A program made the translations under genes and the position numbers. Of a DNA stretch of 64,000 bases, positions 18,927-27,831 are shown piece after piece; position 1 is the stretch's first letter, and every line of letters begins with the position of its first letter. Under the pieces are notes generated by a model. It was given only the letters and a program-made list of their open reading frames with translations. It searched no databases and was not told the origin of the DNA. Location: the NCBI GenBank assembly GCA_030145305.1, contig JAQYVX010000009.1, positions 62,001-126,000 of the forward strand. The letters run 5' to 3'. The DNA comes from Halarcobacter sp. (GTDB lineage Bacteria > Campylobacterota > Campylobacteria > Campylobacterales > Arcobacteraceae).

Positions 18927-19540
18927 TTTTTTATAAAACTTAACATAATCTTTTGATATATCATTTCAGAAGGTGAATTAAATCTTATTTGAGATTCTTT
19001 AAGATAAAAAAATAGTTTTTCTTTACTTATTCCTCTAAATTGCTTCAATCTAGTTTGAAGATAGTCTTCAAAAGAATCATCTTCATCTTTTAAAAATCCA
19101 GATAAAAGAAAAGTTTGATTATCTTTACATAATAATACCCTAGCACAATTTGCTCTTTTATGTTTAGTAAGGGGATTTTTTAAAGAGCTTTGAAGAAAAT
19201 TACTCAATTTATTTTCATAAGAGTTTAACTCATCTAAAATTAAAATCTTATTTTTATACTTTATATAAAAAATATCTGTCTTATATACATTTATATATTT
19301 TATGTGCAATAACTTTGTTTCCAAGATTTCTTTTAAAATTATTTCATCAATATAATTAAATTCTTCAGTAATTTTAGTTCTTAACAATTTATAATAATTA
19401 TTTACTGTTTGCCTACTAATCCCTGTTTTTTGGGCTGTTTGTATTGCGGTATAATCTTGACTAAAATAAGAACATATCTTCTCTAGATTTTTAACTTTAG
19501 AATATTTAATTTTTATTGTTACATTTTCATTTCTTGACAT
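18923..19540 (-). CDS. IS1595-like transposase-derived HTH protein
   Basis: The likely start is the ATG at 19540 (MSRNENVT), giving about 205 residues. Upstream in-frame codons read as a hydrophobic non-coding stretch. An HTH is visible (TAIQTAQKTGISRQTVNNYY). The C-terminal part resembles the end of IS1595/ISXO2 transposases: FRGISKEKLFFYLKESQIRFN matches the usual 'F-G-x-K-x-x-F-x-x-L-K-E-x-E-x-R-F-N' signature. The DDE acidic residues are not in their normal contexts and no terminal repeats are seen. It is probably a domesticated transposase, perhaps a regulator, sitting between a kinase and its response regulator and convergent with the kinase gene (4-base overlap). Confidence 0.6.
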   Translation of the reverse strand: MSRNENVTIKIKYSKVKNLEKICSYFSQDYTAIQTAQKTGISRQTVNNYYKLLRTKITEEFNYIDEIILKEILETKLLHIKYINVYKTDIFYIKYKNKILILDELNSYENKLSNFLQSSLKNPLTKHKRANCARVLLCKDNQTFLLSGFLKDEDDSFEDYLQTRLKQFRGISKEKLFFYLKESQIRFNSPSEMIYQKIMLSFIKN

Positions 19541-19596
19541 AAAGAAATTATATATAAAAAAAGTGAGAAAAATATGTGTAAAAGCCATATTTATAA

Positions 19597-19614
19597 AAAT
19601 GATTCTCATAATTG
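19597..19614. promoter_or_regulatory. Fur-box-like site between divergent regulators
   Basis: AAATGATTCTCATAATTG (reverse complement CAATTATGAGAATCATTT) resembles a Fur operator. It lies between the transposase-derived gene and the response-regulator gene, so it could control both. Confidence 0.55.
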
Positions 19615-19645
19615 AATTAATCTATTAAAAATAGTATACTTTCAT

Positions 19646-20332
19646 ATGTTTAGTAAAAAATATAGAAATATAAAAGTATTATGTGTAGAGAATGAAGAGC
19701 TAATAAGAGAAAATCAAGTAGATTATTTAAAGCATTTTTATAACACAATTTTAGAAGCTTCTCATGCAAAAGAAGCACTTGAAATAATAGAAAAACAAAA
19801 ACCCCAATTAGTAATAACAGATATTGAAATGTCAGATATGAATGGTTTAGAAATGATAAGACAAATCAGGAAAAGAGATAAAAAAACAAAAATTATTGTC
19901 TTATCTGCATTTTCAAATAAAGAGTATCTTCTTGATGCAATTGATTTAGGTCTAGTAAAATATCTTATCAAACCCATTGACCATGAAACTTTTTATCCCA
20001 TACTTTTACAATCTTCTAAAGAAATTATTGAAGAAGAGAGTCCATTATTAAATCTTGCAAATGATTGTATCTTCGATAGTAAGACTTCTCAAATAAGATT
20101 TAAGGATAAGAATTATAATCTTTCAAAATATGAAGCAGATTTTCTTATGCTTTTATATAATCAAAGACCAAATGTAGTAACTTATGAACAAATACAATAT
20201 AAGGTTTGGGTTAATAATATCATGACAGATAACTCTTTGAGAACTTTAGTAAAAAGTCTAAGAAAAAAGTTACCCAAAGATATAATAACTAACCTCTCAA
20301 AAGTTGGCTATAAAATGGAAGAAATTCCTTAA
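19646..20332 (+). CDS. OmpR-family response regulator
   Basis: A response regulator of 228 residues. The receiver domain (about 8-122) has the phosphoacceptor Asp59 in VITDIEMSDMNG and the conserved Lys in LIKPID near 111-116. A winged-helix DNA-binding domain follows (about 145-225, with TDNSLRTLVKSLRKKLP as recognition helix). It is probably the partner of the 7TM kinase at 17211-18926. The transposase-derived gene lies between the two. A Fur-like site lies in its upstream region. Confidence 0.93.
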   Translation: MFSKKYRNIKVLCVENEELIRENQVDYLKHFYNTILEASHAKEALEIIEKQKPQLVITDIEMSDMNGLEMIRQIRKRDKKTKIIVLSAFSNKEYLLDAIDLGLVKYLIKPIDHETFYPILLQSSKEIIEEESPLLNLANDCIFDSKTSQIRFKDKNYNLSKYEADFLMLLYNQRPNVVTYEQIQYKVWVNNIMTDNSLRTLVKSLRKKLPKDIITNLSKVGYKMEEIP

Positions 20333-20355
20333 ACATTCTTCAAATATACCATTTC

Positions 20356-20856
20356 TTATTTTCTTTCTTGAAGCTCCCTTATTAATTTATTTGTATTTTT
20401 AATACTTATAAAAATAGTTATAAAAAGTAAGATAAAAGCCACAACAATAGATATTATCATTTCAAAAGGTAACTCTTGCATAGAATTTCTTGACTTTGAT
20501 AACTTAACTTCTTTGCTCTCTTTATTTAATTCTTCTAAGAATCCACCTTCTGGTTCTATTCCATCTTTCACAACTTGATGTCCAGGACCTCCATCAAGTA
20601 CAACTTGATAAGGTACTTTTGGGATATTGATAGTTAATTCACTCTCATCTGGAAGTCTTTTTTTGTATAATACTTCTCCTGTAACTAATGATTCCATTCG
20701 AATTTCAGCTCCTGGAGCTAATTGTCCTGTATTAAATACACCCTCAACTGTTATAGTTCCATCTTCATTATCGTCAATATTTAAAATTAACGAATGAGAA
20801 AATAAGAATGATGGAATCAAACATAAAAACACTATATTAATAATTTTTTTACCCAT
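20356..20856 (-). CDS. Signal-peptide protein with a C-terminal membrane helix
   Basis: The start is taken as the ATG at 20856 (MGKKIINIVFLC), giving 166 residues. A longer in-frame reading to 20898 would overlap the PepSY gene much more. A signal peptide (about 1-22) precedes a beta-rich extracytoplasmic domain (ILNIDDNEDGTITVEGVFNTGQLAPG) with an overall look of nickel/cobalt- or iron-associated periplasmic domains. One membrane helix (about 128-150) is followed by a short basic tail. It overlaps the PepSY gene by 8 bases and is last in that operon. The function is not known, but a role in metal uptake at the membrane is inferred from context. Confidence 0.6.
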   Translation of the reverse strand: MGKKIINIVFLCLIPSFLFSHSLILNIDDNEDGTITVEGVFNTGQLAPGAEIRMESLVTGEVLYKKRLPDESELTINIPKVPYQVVLDGGPGHQVVKDGIEPEGGFLEELNKESKEVKLSKSRNSMQELPFEMIISIVVAFILLFITIFISIKNTNKLIRELQERK

Positions 20857-22429
20857 TGTTATACCTTTTTTGATTTTTATTCCAAAATGATTTTGCATCT
20901 AATCTATCTTTTGGTAACTTCTTTGCAACTACTAATAATATTGTTCCAGTTAAAAATAGTCCTATATCTACACTCAATATATTTACCATGCCACTTGTAG
21001 CAAGCGTTATTGGAGAGAATCCAGAATTTATAAAATGAAGAATTGGAGCTGTTATAAATAAAGTTCCACCCAAATATATAAACTCTTTTGCTGCTTGATA
21101 AGAATTTGTTCTATAAAAAGCCCAAGTCAAAGTTGCTAACCAAAAATTGAAGAATATTGCTTTTTGAATAAAAACCCTATTCTCTAAGTCAAAAGATAAT
21201 ATCCATTGTAAATTAAATAAAAGTGCCGTAGAAGGGATTACTCCAATCATAACTGAAAGAGATAATTTCCCCAACCAATGATAAAAATTAATTTTTTTGT
21301 CAAATTTCTTTGCTTTTTTTTCAAGCCAAAGCATAACACCAAAGCCAATTCCAAAACAAGATAGTAACATTAAAAAAGATATGAAAAGTCTAGTAAAAAT
21401 ATCAACACCAAAAAGTAAATGTAAAAAATAAAGAGAATCAGTTACTAAGATACTCCAAGGTCTATCCATCACTTTTATATGTTTAATTAGTTTTCCATCA
21501 ACTGCATTTAGTATTATTTTTGGCTTATTAATTACTCCATTCAAAAAAGGTTTATATGGGTTGTAGCCAATTAATTCAACTCTTGCAGTTTTATCTTTCC
21601 AATTAATAAGCTTTAGTTGTTGAAATTCAATTTGAGGATTAATTTCTTGAGCTTTTTTAATTAGTTTTCCAATAGGCAGCATAGGAACTTCTTCATTAAG
21701 TCTTTTAACTATTGCTTGGGTTGGTGTAAGAACAGGCCCAATAAGCGATAAAATATCACTTTTCTCTCCTTTAGTTGTAAGATAAGTCATAGGACCAGCT
21801 CCTGCATACCCTATACACATTAACGCTCCTGTTAATGTAATAATTATAAAAGGAGGGAATACCCAAGTAAAAATCTTTCTATGCCATTTTGAAAATGTTG
21901 ATTGTTGATTCTTACCATTGTTTTGAAATTTTAGAATATATACTAAAAATAAACCTCCAATAATTAAAAACATAACACCTACCGCCATAAAACCAAAAAT
22001 TGTATAACCCACAGTTTTTAGAGGTTCTCCATAATGCATTCCATTTAAAAAACTTGCAAGTTGAGATTTTAATCCCTCTTGATTGATTGCTTCCCTTGAT
22101 TCAGGATTAAAAAGCTTTGGCTCTGTAAACTTATGAGTAATATGAAGAGCAGGATCATTTTTATACCCTGGAAGTTTTATAATAATATTATTATTTGGAA
22201 AATCAGGATTTGAAATAACAGGATCTATCATTTCAGAATAATCGATTTTTGTAATATCTGCTACTTTAAAGTGTCTAGAGGGTTTTTCCCAAACTTGTAT
22301 ATAAGGTAAAAGAATAGCAAATATTCCGAAAAAAACTGCAATATACATCAATAATGAGAATGTTATTCCAGAACTTACATGTAATCTATATAATCTTTGT
22401 TTTAATAGTTTTGATTTTGATATTGACAT
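20849..22429 (-). CDS. PepSY-associated membrane protein
   Basis: This protein has 526 residues and several membrane helices: one near 20-42, one near 145-167, a pair near 185-215, and a cluster from about 340 to 510. Two extracytoplasmic loops carry PepSY-like folds (DPALHITHKF; LIGYNPYKPF...IILNAVDGKLIKHI). Such proteins occur beside TonB receptors and are thought to act as ferric-siderophore reductases or to help iron release at the inner membrane. Its operon has a Fur-like site upstream, and it lies between the siderophore receptor and the TonB system. This supports a role in iron use, though the substrate is unknown. Confidence 0.85.
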   Translation of the reverse strand: MSISKSKLLKQRLYRLHVSSGITFSLLMYIAVFFGIFAILLPYIQVWEKPSRHFKVADITKIDYSEMIDPVISNPDFPNNNIIIKLPGYKNDPALHITHKFTEPKLFNPESREAINQEGLKSQLASFLNGMHYGEPLKTVGYTIFGFMAVGVMFLIIGGLFLVYILKFQNNGKNQQSTFSKWHRKIFTWVFPPFIIITLTGALMCIGYAGAGPMTYLTTKGEKSDILSLIGPVLTPTQAIVKRLNEEVPMLPIGKLIKKAQEINPQIEFQQLKLINWKDKTARVELIGYNPYKPFLNGVINKPKIILNAVDGKLIKHIKVMDRPWSILVTDSLYFLHLLFGVDIFTRLFISFLMLLSCFGIGFGVMLWLEKKAKKFDKKINFYHWLGKLSLSVMIGVIPSTALLFNLQWILSFDLENRVFIQKAIFFNFWLATLTWAFYRTNSYQAAKEFIYLGGTLFITAPILHFINSGFSPITLATSGMVNILSVDIGLFLTGTILLVVAKKLPKDRLDAKSFWNKNQKRYNNG

Positions 22430-22438
22430 TTTTTATCT

Positions 22439-22747
22439 TTAGTATGAAATATAAATTAAATAAGAAAATACAATAGATGGTACTAAGACTCTAAGTAATG
22501 CTTGCATTTTTGTATGAGAAACCGATATCCACAATGCCATACAAGCCCAAGCTAAGGTATTGAATAAAAGTGGAATCATTATCGCATTTTCGACTTTATC
22601 AGGAATTATTGAAGTAATAAAAGTCATTCCTAAATAAGCAACAACTAATCCTCCAAAAATTGCACATAAACCTCTAAATAAACCTATTTTTTTTCCACTT
22701 TGTTCAGGTGTAATTAAATTTTGATATATTCTTCTAAGTGAAAACAT
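22439..22747 (-). CDS. Small three-helix membrane protein (DUF3649-like)
   Basis: A 102-residue protein with three hydrophobic helices (about 25-47, 55-72, 82-101). It is the first gene of the PepSY operon. Size, topology and position match the small DUF3649-type proteins that accompany PepSY iron-uptake membrane proteins, but I see no decisive motif. It is preceded within 20-40 bases by a Fur-like operator. Confidence 0.6.
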   Translation of the reverse strand: MFSLRRIYQNLITPEQSGKKIGLFRGLCAIFGGLVVAYLGMTFITSIIPDKVENAIMIPLLFNTLAWACMALWISVSHTKMQALLRVLVPSIVFSYLIYISY

Positions 22748-22766
22748 TGACTTCCTTATTAATTTT

Positions 22767-22786
22767 GATAATTATAATTATTTATC
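22767..22786. promoter_or_regulatory. Fur-box-like site of the PepSY operon
   Basis: GATAATTATAATTATTTATC lies 20 bases before the first gene of the PepSY operon and matches the Fur consensus well. Confidence 0.65.
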
Positions 22787-22848
22787 TATAAACAAACTCT
22801 TAAACTGAAGATACTCAGGACAAGAAGAATTGAATATGTCCAAAAGAA

Positions 22849-24015
22849 TTAGATGTTATAACCTAAATCTTTTGCGATTGAATAAGCTCGTTTTTTTTCA
22901 AAAGCATTTAACACTGCTTTTTTAAGATATTCTTTTGAAGAGTTTTCATTATTTAACTCATAAAAGGAAAGGGCTAACATTATATATTTTTGCCCCTTAT
23001 CCTTTGAGCCTTTTTTAAACTTATAGCTGTTTAAAATATCAATAGTTTTTTTATACTCTTCTTTATTGTAGTAAATATTTGCAAGTAGTATTTTGTATTT
23101 AGAAGAGTTTCCATAAGCAGAGACTTTTAATTTGGGGATAAGCTTTTTATAATTTTTTGCATTCAAATAGCAAGAAACCATAATCTCAAAATTTTTGCTT
23201 GTATTTTTTATAATCTTTTTACTAATACCTGTTTCTATATATTCAGCAGCTTTGTTATATACCTCATTTTGTACCAAGATATTTACTAAATACATCAAGT
23301 TTTTACTTTTACTTATGGCCTCTTTTTTATATGCTAATTCTAATGTTGCTAGAGATTTTTTATATTTTTTCTGGCTTTGATATATTGAAATCAATTGTAT
23401 CCAATACTCTTCTTTTTCATAATTTTTTGTCATAAATTTTAAAGTTTTTATTGCACCTTTATAGTTTTTTGTCTCAATATAAGAAGAATAAAGCATTCTA
23501 TACCATTCTTCTTTTTTTGTTTTAAAATTTATAACCTTTTTAATATATGGAGTGCTTTTTTTATATTGAGAATCATGATAATAAGCAATAGCAAGATTTT
23601 CATATAATTCTAACTTTTTTGTTGTATCGCTAGTTAAAAGTTCCAAAGAGTAGTTAATACTTTTTTTATACATTGATTCACTTAAATATATTTGAGATAG
23701 TGAAAATTTTATTTTATTAACTTCTTTTTCTTCTAAAGTATTTAAGCTAAGAATTCTTTCATAACTTTTTGCAACTTCTTTATAGCTATTTTGATTAATA
23801 TAAATATTTGATAAAGACTGCAAAGAATAAGTAAGTTCCATCTTATTTTCTGAAGATTTTATAATAGTAAATAAAATACTTTTTGCATTTTCGTATTGTT
23901 TTTTTTCAATCATACTTTGAACTTTTTGCAATTTATTATATACCTCTTTTGAGATGCTATTCTTTGCAAATAATAAACTTGATAATACTAAAAATAGAAT
24001 TAATAATTTTCTCAT
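22849..24015 (-). CDS. TPR protein of the TonB system
   Basis: A 388-residue protein with a signal peptide (MRKLLILFLVLSSLLFA) and tetratricopeptide-like helical repeats over its whole length (repeats of YKKSINYSLELL or YKGAIKTLKFMTKNYE type about every 33-36 residues). It overlaps the tonB gene by 4 bases (ATGA) and is last in the six-gene cluster. In Vibrio TonB2-type clusters a TPR protein occupies the same last place. It is probably a periplasmic scaffold for the TonB machinery. Confidence 0.8.
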   Translation of the reverse strand: MRKLLILFLVLSSLLFAKNSISKEVYNKLQKVQSMIEKKQYENAKSILFTIIKSSENKMELTYSLQSLSNIYINQNSYKEVAKSYERILSLNTLEEKEVNKIKFSLSQIYLSESMYKKSINYSLELLTSDTTKKLELYENLAIAYYHDSQYKKSTPYIKKVINFKTKKEEWYRMLYSSYIETKNYKGAIKTLKFMTKNYEKEEYWIQLISIYQSQKKYKKSLATLELAYKKEAISKSKNLMYLVNILVQNEVYNKAAEYIETGISKKIIKNTSKNFEIMVSCYLNAKNYKKLIPKLKVSAYGNSSKYKILLANIYYNKEEYKKTIDILNSYKFKKGSKDKGQKYIMLALSFYELNNENSSKEYLKKAVLNAFEKKRAYSIAKDLGYNI

Positions 24016-24647
24016 TTTGCCAACCTAAAATTAAATGTTATTGTTGCATTTTTTTCTTCATTACTTTGTTTAAACTTCCACTTTTTTATTGCACTTATTG
24101 CCGATTTATCAAAGGTATTTTTGGGATTGGAATCATTAATAATTACATTTGAAACTTCACCATTTTTACTAATTAAAAATGAAAGTTGCACAAAGCCACT
24201 TTGTTTTTTTAACATAGCCCGTCTAGGATACCTTGGATTTACTTTTCTTAATACTTGTAATGAATTTGCGTCATATATTGTGGCTTGTAAGATTGTTGAA
24301 GAGTCAACTTGCGCACCACTTAAAGATGAAATTGCCGAAATATCAATATTTTTTGGACTTATACTAGTATGTAAAGGTTTTACTCTTACATTTTGATTTA
24401 TCTTTGGAGTAATATTTGTTTTTATAATCTTTAATTTTTTTATAGGTTCTTTTTTAGGTATTTTTTTAGGTTTAAGCCTTTTTTTCTTTTCAATATTTGT
24501 TTCTTGTTTATCTCTCAAATAAACTAAATGAGGAGTTTTTTTATTTTCTTTTACATAATTATCATCACTACTAATCATCATATGCATTCCAAAAAACAAT
24601 CCAATACTAATAAAAATACCAGAAACTAAAGCAAAAACTATTCTCAT
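24012..24647 (-). CDS. tonB: TonB energy transducer
   Basis: A 211-residue TonB. The N-terminal anchor helix (4-24) is followed by a short Lys/Pro-rich linker (KKRLKPKKIPKKEPIKK, about 57-73) and a C-terminal TonB domain with NPRYPRRAMLKKQSGFVQLSF near 137-158 and AISAIKKWKFKQ near 184-195. It links proton-driven ExbB/ExbD to outer-membrane receptors such as the one at 15 kb. The linker is short compared with E. coli TonB, as is typical of the TonB2 type. One base separates it from exbD. Confidence 0.92.
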   Translation of the reverse strand: MRIVFALVSGIFISIGLFFGMHMMISSDDNYVKENKKTPHLVYLRDKQETNIEKKKRLKPKKIPKKEPIKKLKIIKTNITPKINQNVRVKPLHTSISPKNIDISAISSLSGAQVDSSTILQATIYDANSLQVLRKVNPRYPRRAMLKKQSGFVQLSFLISKNGEVSNVIINDSNPKNTFDKSAISAIKKWKFKQSNEEKNATITFNFRLAK

Positions 24648-24648
24648 C

Positions 24649-25059
24649 TTAATTCTCTTTTAATGTAGAAATAGAAATATTAAAAATACCTGCAAGTCTT
24701 ACTTGATCCATAACTTTTACTAAAACACCTGTTTTAGATTCAGAATCAGATTGTATTACAACAGAACCTTCTGTATTATTTTCAGCCTTTAATCTTTCAA
24801 TATTAGCTCTAACTGATTTTATGTCTACCATTCTTTTATCTATCCAAATTTCATTGTTATTTTTAATTGCTATTAAAATATTTGCTTTTGATTTTTGTTC
24901 TGCAGATTTTGCACTAGGACGATTTACTTCTATACCTGTTTCTTTTACAAAAGATGTTGTTACAATAAAAAATATCAACATAATAAAAACAACATCAAGC
25001 ATTGGTGTTAGATTTATTTCTGTTTCTTCTTTTGATTTTTTTTGTGAAAATCTTCTCAT
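24649..25059 (-). CDS. exbD: ExbD-type biopolymer transport protein
   Basis: A protein of 136 residues with one membrane helix (about 20-40) that contains the essential proton-carrying Asp22 in NLTPMLDVVFIMLIFF. The periplasmic domain follows. It forms the proton channel with the upstream ExbB and energises TonB. Tight packing (0-1 base gaps) on both sides indicates a single operon. Confidence 0.95.
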   Translation of the reverse strand: MRRFSQKKSKEETEINLTPMLDVVFIMLIFFIVTTSFVKETGIEVNRPSAKSAEQKSKANILIAIKNNNEIWIDKRMVDIKSVRANIERLKAENNTEGSVVIQSDSESKTGVLVKVMDQVRLAGIFNISISTLKEN

Positions 25060-25578
25060 CTATAAAGCCTTTGAAATTTCTAATTCAAGTTTTTGTTTTT
25101 TGTGTTTAATTGTAAGTTCTAATTTTTTTTCAAAAAGTATTCCACTTAATGCAACAACCATCCCTGCCATGGTAGGAATAGTCGCCATAGAAACACCATT
25201 TGCCATAGATTTTACATTGCTTGTTCCTGTTATTGCCATTACATCAAATACTTCTATCATTCCTGTGACTGTTCCTAAAAGTCCAACTAAAGGGCATACA
25301 ATAATTAAAGTTTTTATAAAATCTAATCCAAAACCTAGTCTTGTAGAACTTTTTTCAATCAAGTATCTTTTTATCTCATCTTTAAATTTGTTTCGTGCAT
25401 TTACTAATTTTAATTCTTTGAATAACTCTTTTTTGTGGCTTTTATATGTAAAATTAATATAAATATACCTCTCAATTAAAAGAGTCCACAAAAAAAGTGC
25501 TATTGCAAATACTAAATAAAGTACAAAGCCTCCTTTTTCAAAAAAGCTTAATAAGTCGTCTAAATATAATTCAATCAT
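25060..25578 (-). CDS. exbB: ExbB-type proton channel subunit
   Basis: A MotA/TolQ/ExbB protein of 172 residues with three membrane helices (about 17-36, 88-112, 131-153). The conserved segment CPLVGLLGTVTGMIEVFDVM is at about 93-112. It is short, as ExbB2 proteins of TonB2 systems are. It lies between the TtpC-like gene and exbD with no spacing. Confidence 0.93.
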   Translation of the reverse strand: MIELYLDDLLSFFEKGGFVLYLVFAIALFLWTLLIERYIYINFTYKSHKKELFKELKLVNARNKFKDEIKRYLIEKSSTRLGFGLDFIKTLIIVCPLVGLLGTVTGMIEVFDVMAITGTSNVKSMANGVSMATIPTMAGMVVALSGILFEKKLELTIKHKKQKLELEISKAL

Positions 25579-25579
25579 T

Positions 25580-26893
25580 TTACTTCAATGTTTTTGCTAA
25601 TAAACCTATACTTTGTTCTTCTAAAATTGAGATTAAAGAATCTGCTTTTGAAGAAATATATGTATAAGCAAAAAGTAAAGGAATTGCTGTAACTAAACCT
25701 AATACAGTTGTAATAAGCGCAGTTGAAATCCCACCTGCCATAAGTTTTGGATCACCTGTACCAAATAAAGTAATAGCTTGAAAAGTTGCAATCATCCCAG
25801 TAACTGTTCCTAAAAGTCCAAGTAAAGGAGTAACTGCTGCAAGAAGTTTTACAAAACTTTGACCTTTTTTTATTTTATTAGTTTCTGTAATTATTGCTTC
25901 GCTAACTTTTATTTCCAAATCATTAATCGAAGCATCTACATTTTCATAAAAAATATTAGCAATTTTTCCTAATGAGTTATTATCTTTAGGCTCACTAATG
26001 TTTTTTATCTGATTTTTTATTTTTATAGAAGATATATTTAAAATTAACATTTTAAATAAGGCAAGTAATAATCCAAATATTCCCAATGAAATTATTATAT
26101 ATCCAACTATTCCACCTTGATTAATTCTATCTAAGATAGTAGGATTGTTTTCAAGCATTTTAAGCAAGGTTCCTCTTGTTGGATCAATTGTCATATTTTT
26201 TATGCCCTTACTTTTTTCAAAAACTTCTGCTTCATTTAAAACAGATTTACTAGGTTGAACAGCTAGCTCAACTAAAGATTTCATATCATTAGAATATGTA
26301 AGATATTTTCCATTTGACACAGCTGCAAATAACCCAATCCTTGTTACTTGTTTAGAAGATTTTTCACCAGAGTTAAGAATCACATCCGCTTCGTATTGTG
26401 ATACATTACCTGACTTTAAAATTTCATCAAGCATTGAATGCCAAAAAGTTGTTAATTCATTTAAATTTGGTAATTTTTTAGAATTTGCAAATTCTAAAAG
26501 AATTTTTTCTTTTTTAGAATCTTCTGATGCAGTTAATGAATTTTGAAAATTTATTAAGAAGTCTGCTGATGTTTGTCGTACACTACCAAACATTTCACCA
26601 AGACTTGCAGCTTTAGTTTCAAGTTCAGCCTCTTTTTGTTCTAATAAAATTTCGTTTTCATCAATGAGTTTTTTTAACTCATCACTTTTTGATTCTAGTA
26701 CAGATAAATTAGCTTTTGCTTTTTTAAATAAAAAGGCTTGTTCATTTTTGTTATCTATAAACTCTTGAAGTCTTTGCTTTTCAAAAGAAATTTCTTTTTT
26801 AGAATCTTCTTTTACACTTTGTAATAAACCTTCTAAATTTAAAGCAAAAGACAAAGAAGTAAATAGTGAAATTGTAAATAAATATTTAATCAT
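25580..26893 (-). CDS. TtpC-like MotA/TolQ/ExbB protein with periplasmic coiled coil
   Basis: A protein of 437 residues. A signal peptide (1-17) is followed by a coiled-coil region (about 25-115) and a periplasmic domain. A first membrane helix lies near 262-285. A C-terminal ExbB-like channel domain contains AVTPLLGLLGTVTGMIATFQ and ALITTVLGLVTAIPLLFAYTYI. This architecture, a second ExbB-like subunit with a large N-terminal periplasmic part, is that of TtpC from the Vibrio TonB2 system, where it is required for uptake. Its 5' end overlaps the DUF3450 gene by 4 bases. Confidence 0.85.
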   Translation of the reverse strand: MIKYLFTISLFTSLSFALNLEGLLQSVKEDSKKEISFEKQRLQEFIDNKNEQAFLFKKAKANLSVLESKSDELKKLIDENEILLEQKEAELETKAASLGEMFGSVRQTSADFLINFQNSLTASEDSKKEKILLEFANSKKLPNLNELTTFWHSMLDEILKSGNVSQYEADVILNSGEKSSKQVTRIGLFAAVSNGKYLTYSNDMKSLVELAVQPSKSVLNEAEVFEKSKGIKNMTIDPTRGTLLKMLENNPTILDRINQGGIVGYIIISLGIFGLLLALFKMLILNISSIKIKNQIKNISEPKDNNSLGKIANIFYENVDASINDLEIKVSEAIITETNKIKKGQSFVKLLAAVTPLLGLLGTVTGMIATFQAITLFGTGDPKLMAGGISTALITTVLGLVTAIPLLFAYTYISSKADSLISILEEQSIGLLAKTLK

Positions 26894-27639
26894 TTTGATT
26901 CCTTATTTGCAAGAAAGGGAAGATTTAATAATGTTACATTTTGTTGCTTTCTAGCAATTTTTATAGCTTTTCTTATATTAGATTTAGCACTTATATCTGA
27001 AATATTTTCCCATGTTCTAGTGTCTTTTCTAAAATATCCATACTCTTTTAAATCCAAACTTTGATAATACAATGCAGTTCTTCCAAGTCTTAAAAAGTTA
27101 TATGTTCTATCTCCAATTTTATCTTGATAAGATTCGAGTGATTTAGCATAATCATATTCTATTTTAAAAGCCTCTAAAATAATTCTATACTTTTCATGAG
27201 TTTGGATATTTGCTTTATTTAGAGTGTTTTCAAGTCTTTCTACCCTTTCTAATCTTTCACTTAATAAAAAAGGTGTATCTTGTTTTATTAATGATTTTAA
27301 AGATTTAATCATATCTATCATAAGAGGAAGAATATTTTTTTGTGTCTCTTCTATCTCAATTAACTGTTGTTCTAAACTAGAAATTTCACCTTCTTGAGAT
27401 TTTATAATTTTTACAAGTTGATTATTATATATATTCGTACTTTTTATATTTGCATTTATATATTTATATTTATTAAAATAGTCTTCTCTCTGTTCTTCAT
27501 TAGAATTAATTTTATGCTGAAATGATTTTAATTTTGTATTTGTTTTTTCAATCACTTTGATAGATTTATCAATAGGATTTGCAAATAAGGGTCCTTGTAA
27601 AAGAGATAAAACAATGGATATTTTACAAAGTTTATTCAT
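26890..27639 (-). CDS. DUF3450-like periplasmic coiled-coil protein
   Basis: A protein of 249 residues with a signal peptide (about 1-20) and long coiled coils (about 25-120) followed by a helical domain containing LGRTALYYQSLDLKEYGYF. The last part matches the DUF3450 family, which occurs as the first gene of TtpC-type TonB clusters. It probably contacts the periplasmic part of the TtpC-like protein. Its upstream region contains a Fur-like site. Confidence 0.8.
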   Translation of the reverse strand: MNKLCKISIVLSLLQGPLFANPIDKSIKVIEKTNTKLKSFQHKINSNEEQREDYFNKYKYINANIKSTNIYNNQLVKIIKSQEGEISSLEQQLIEIEETQKNILPLMIDMIKSLKSLIKQDTPFLLSERLERVERLENTLNKANIQTHEKYRIILEAFKIEYDYAKSLESYQDKIGDRTYNFLRLGRTALYYQSLDLKEYGYFRKDTRTWENISDISAKSNIRKAIKIARKQQNVTLLNLPFLANKESK

Positions 27640-27674
27640 TTTTTTCCTTTTTTAATATGTCAATTAACTAACAA

Positions 27675-27695
27675 TTTTAATAATCATAATCAATC
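27675..27695. promoter_or_regulatory. Fur-box-like site of the TonB cluster
   Basis: TTTTAATAATCATAATC lies 36 bases upstream of the first gene and resembles a Fur operator. The six-gene cluster is therefore likely iron-repressed. Confidence 0.55.
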
Positions 27696-27831
27696 TTAGC
27701 TAAATATTCTCTTATCCATTTGTCAAACAAGACAAGTAAGCTCTTCTATTTTTTATGCACAATAATCTATAGTATAAAGATTATTTGGATATTATTTATT
27801 GATAATTAAGATATAACTAAAAGAAGACCTT

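Noticed and set aside
18923-19609. Active insertion sequence
   Set aside because: No terminal inverted repeats or target duplication flank the gene, and the catalytic acidic residues are not in their usual context.
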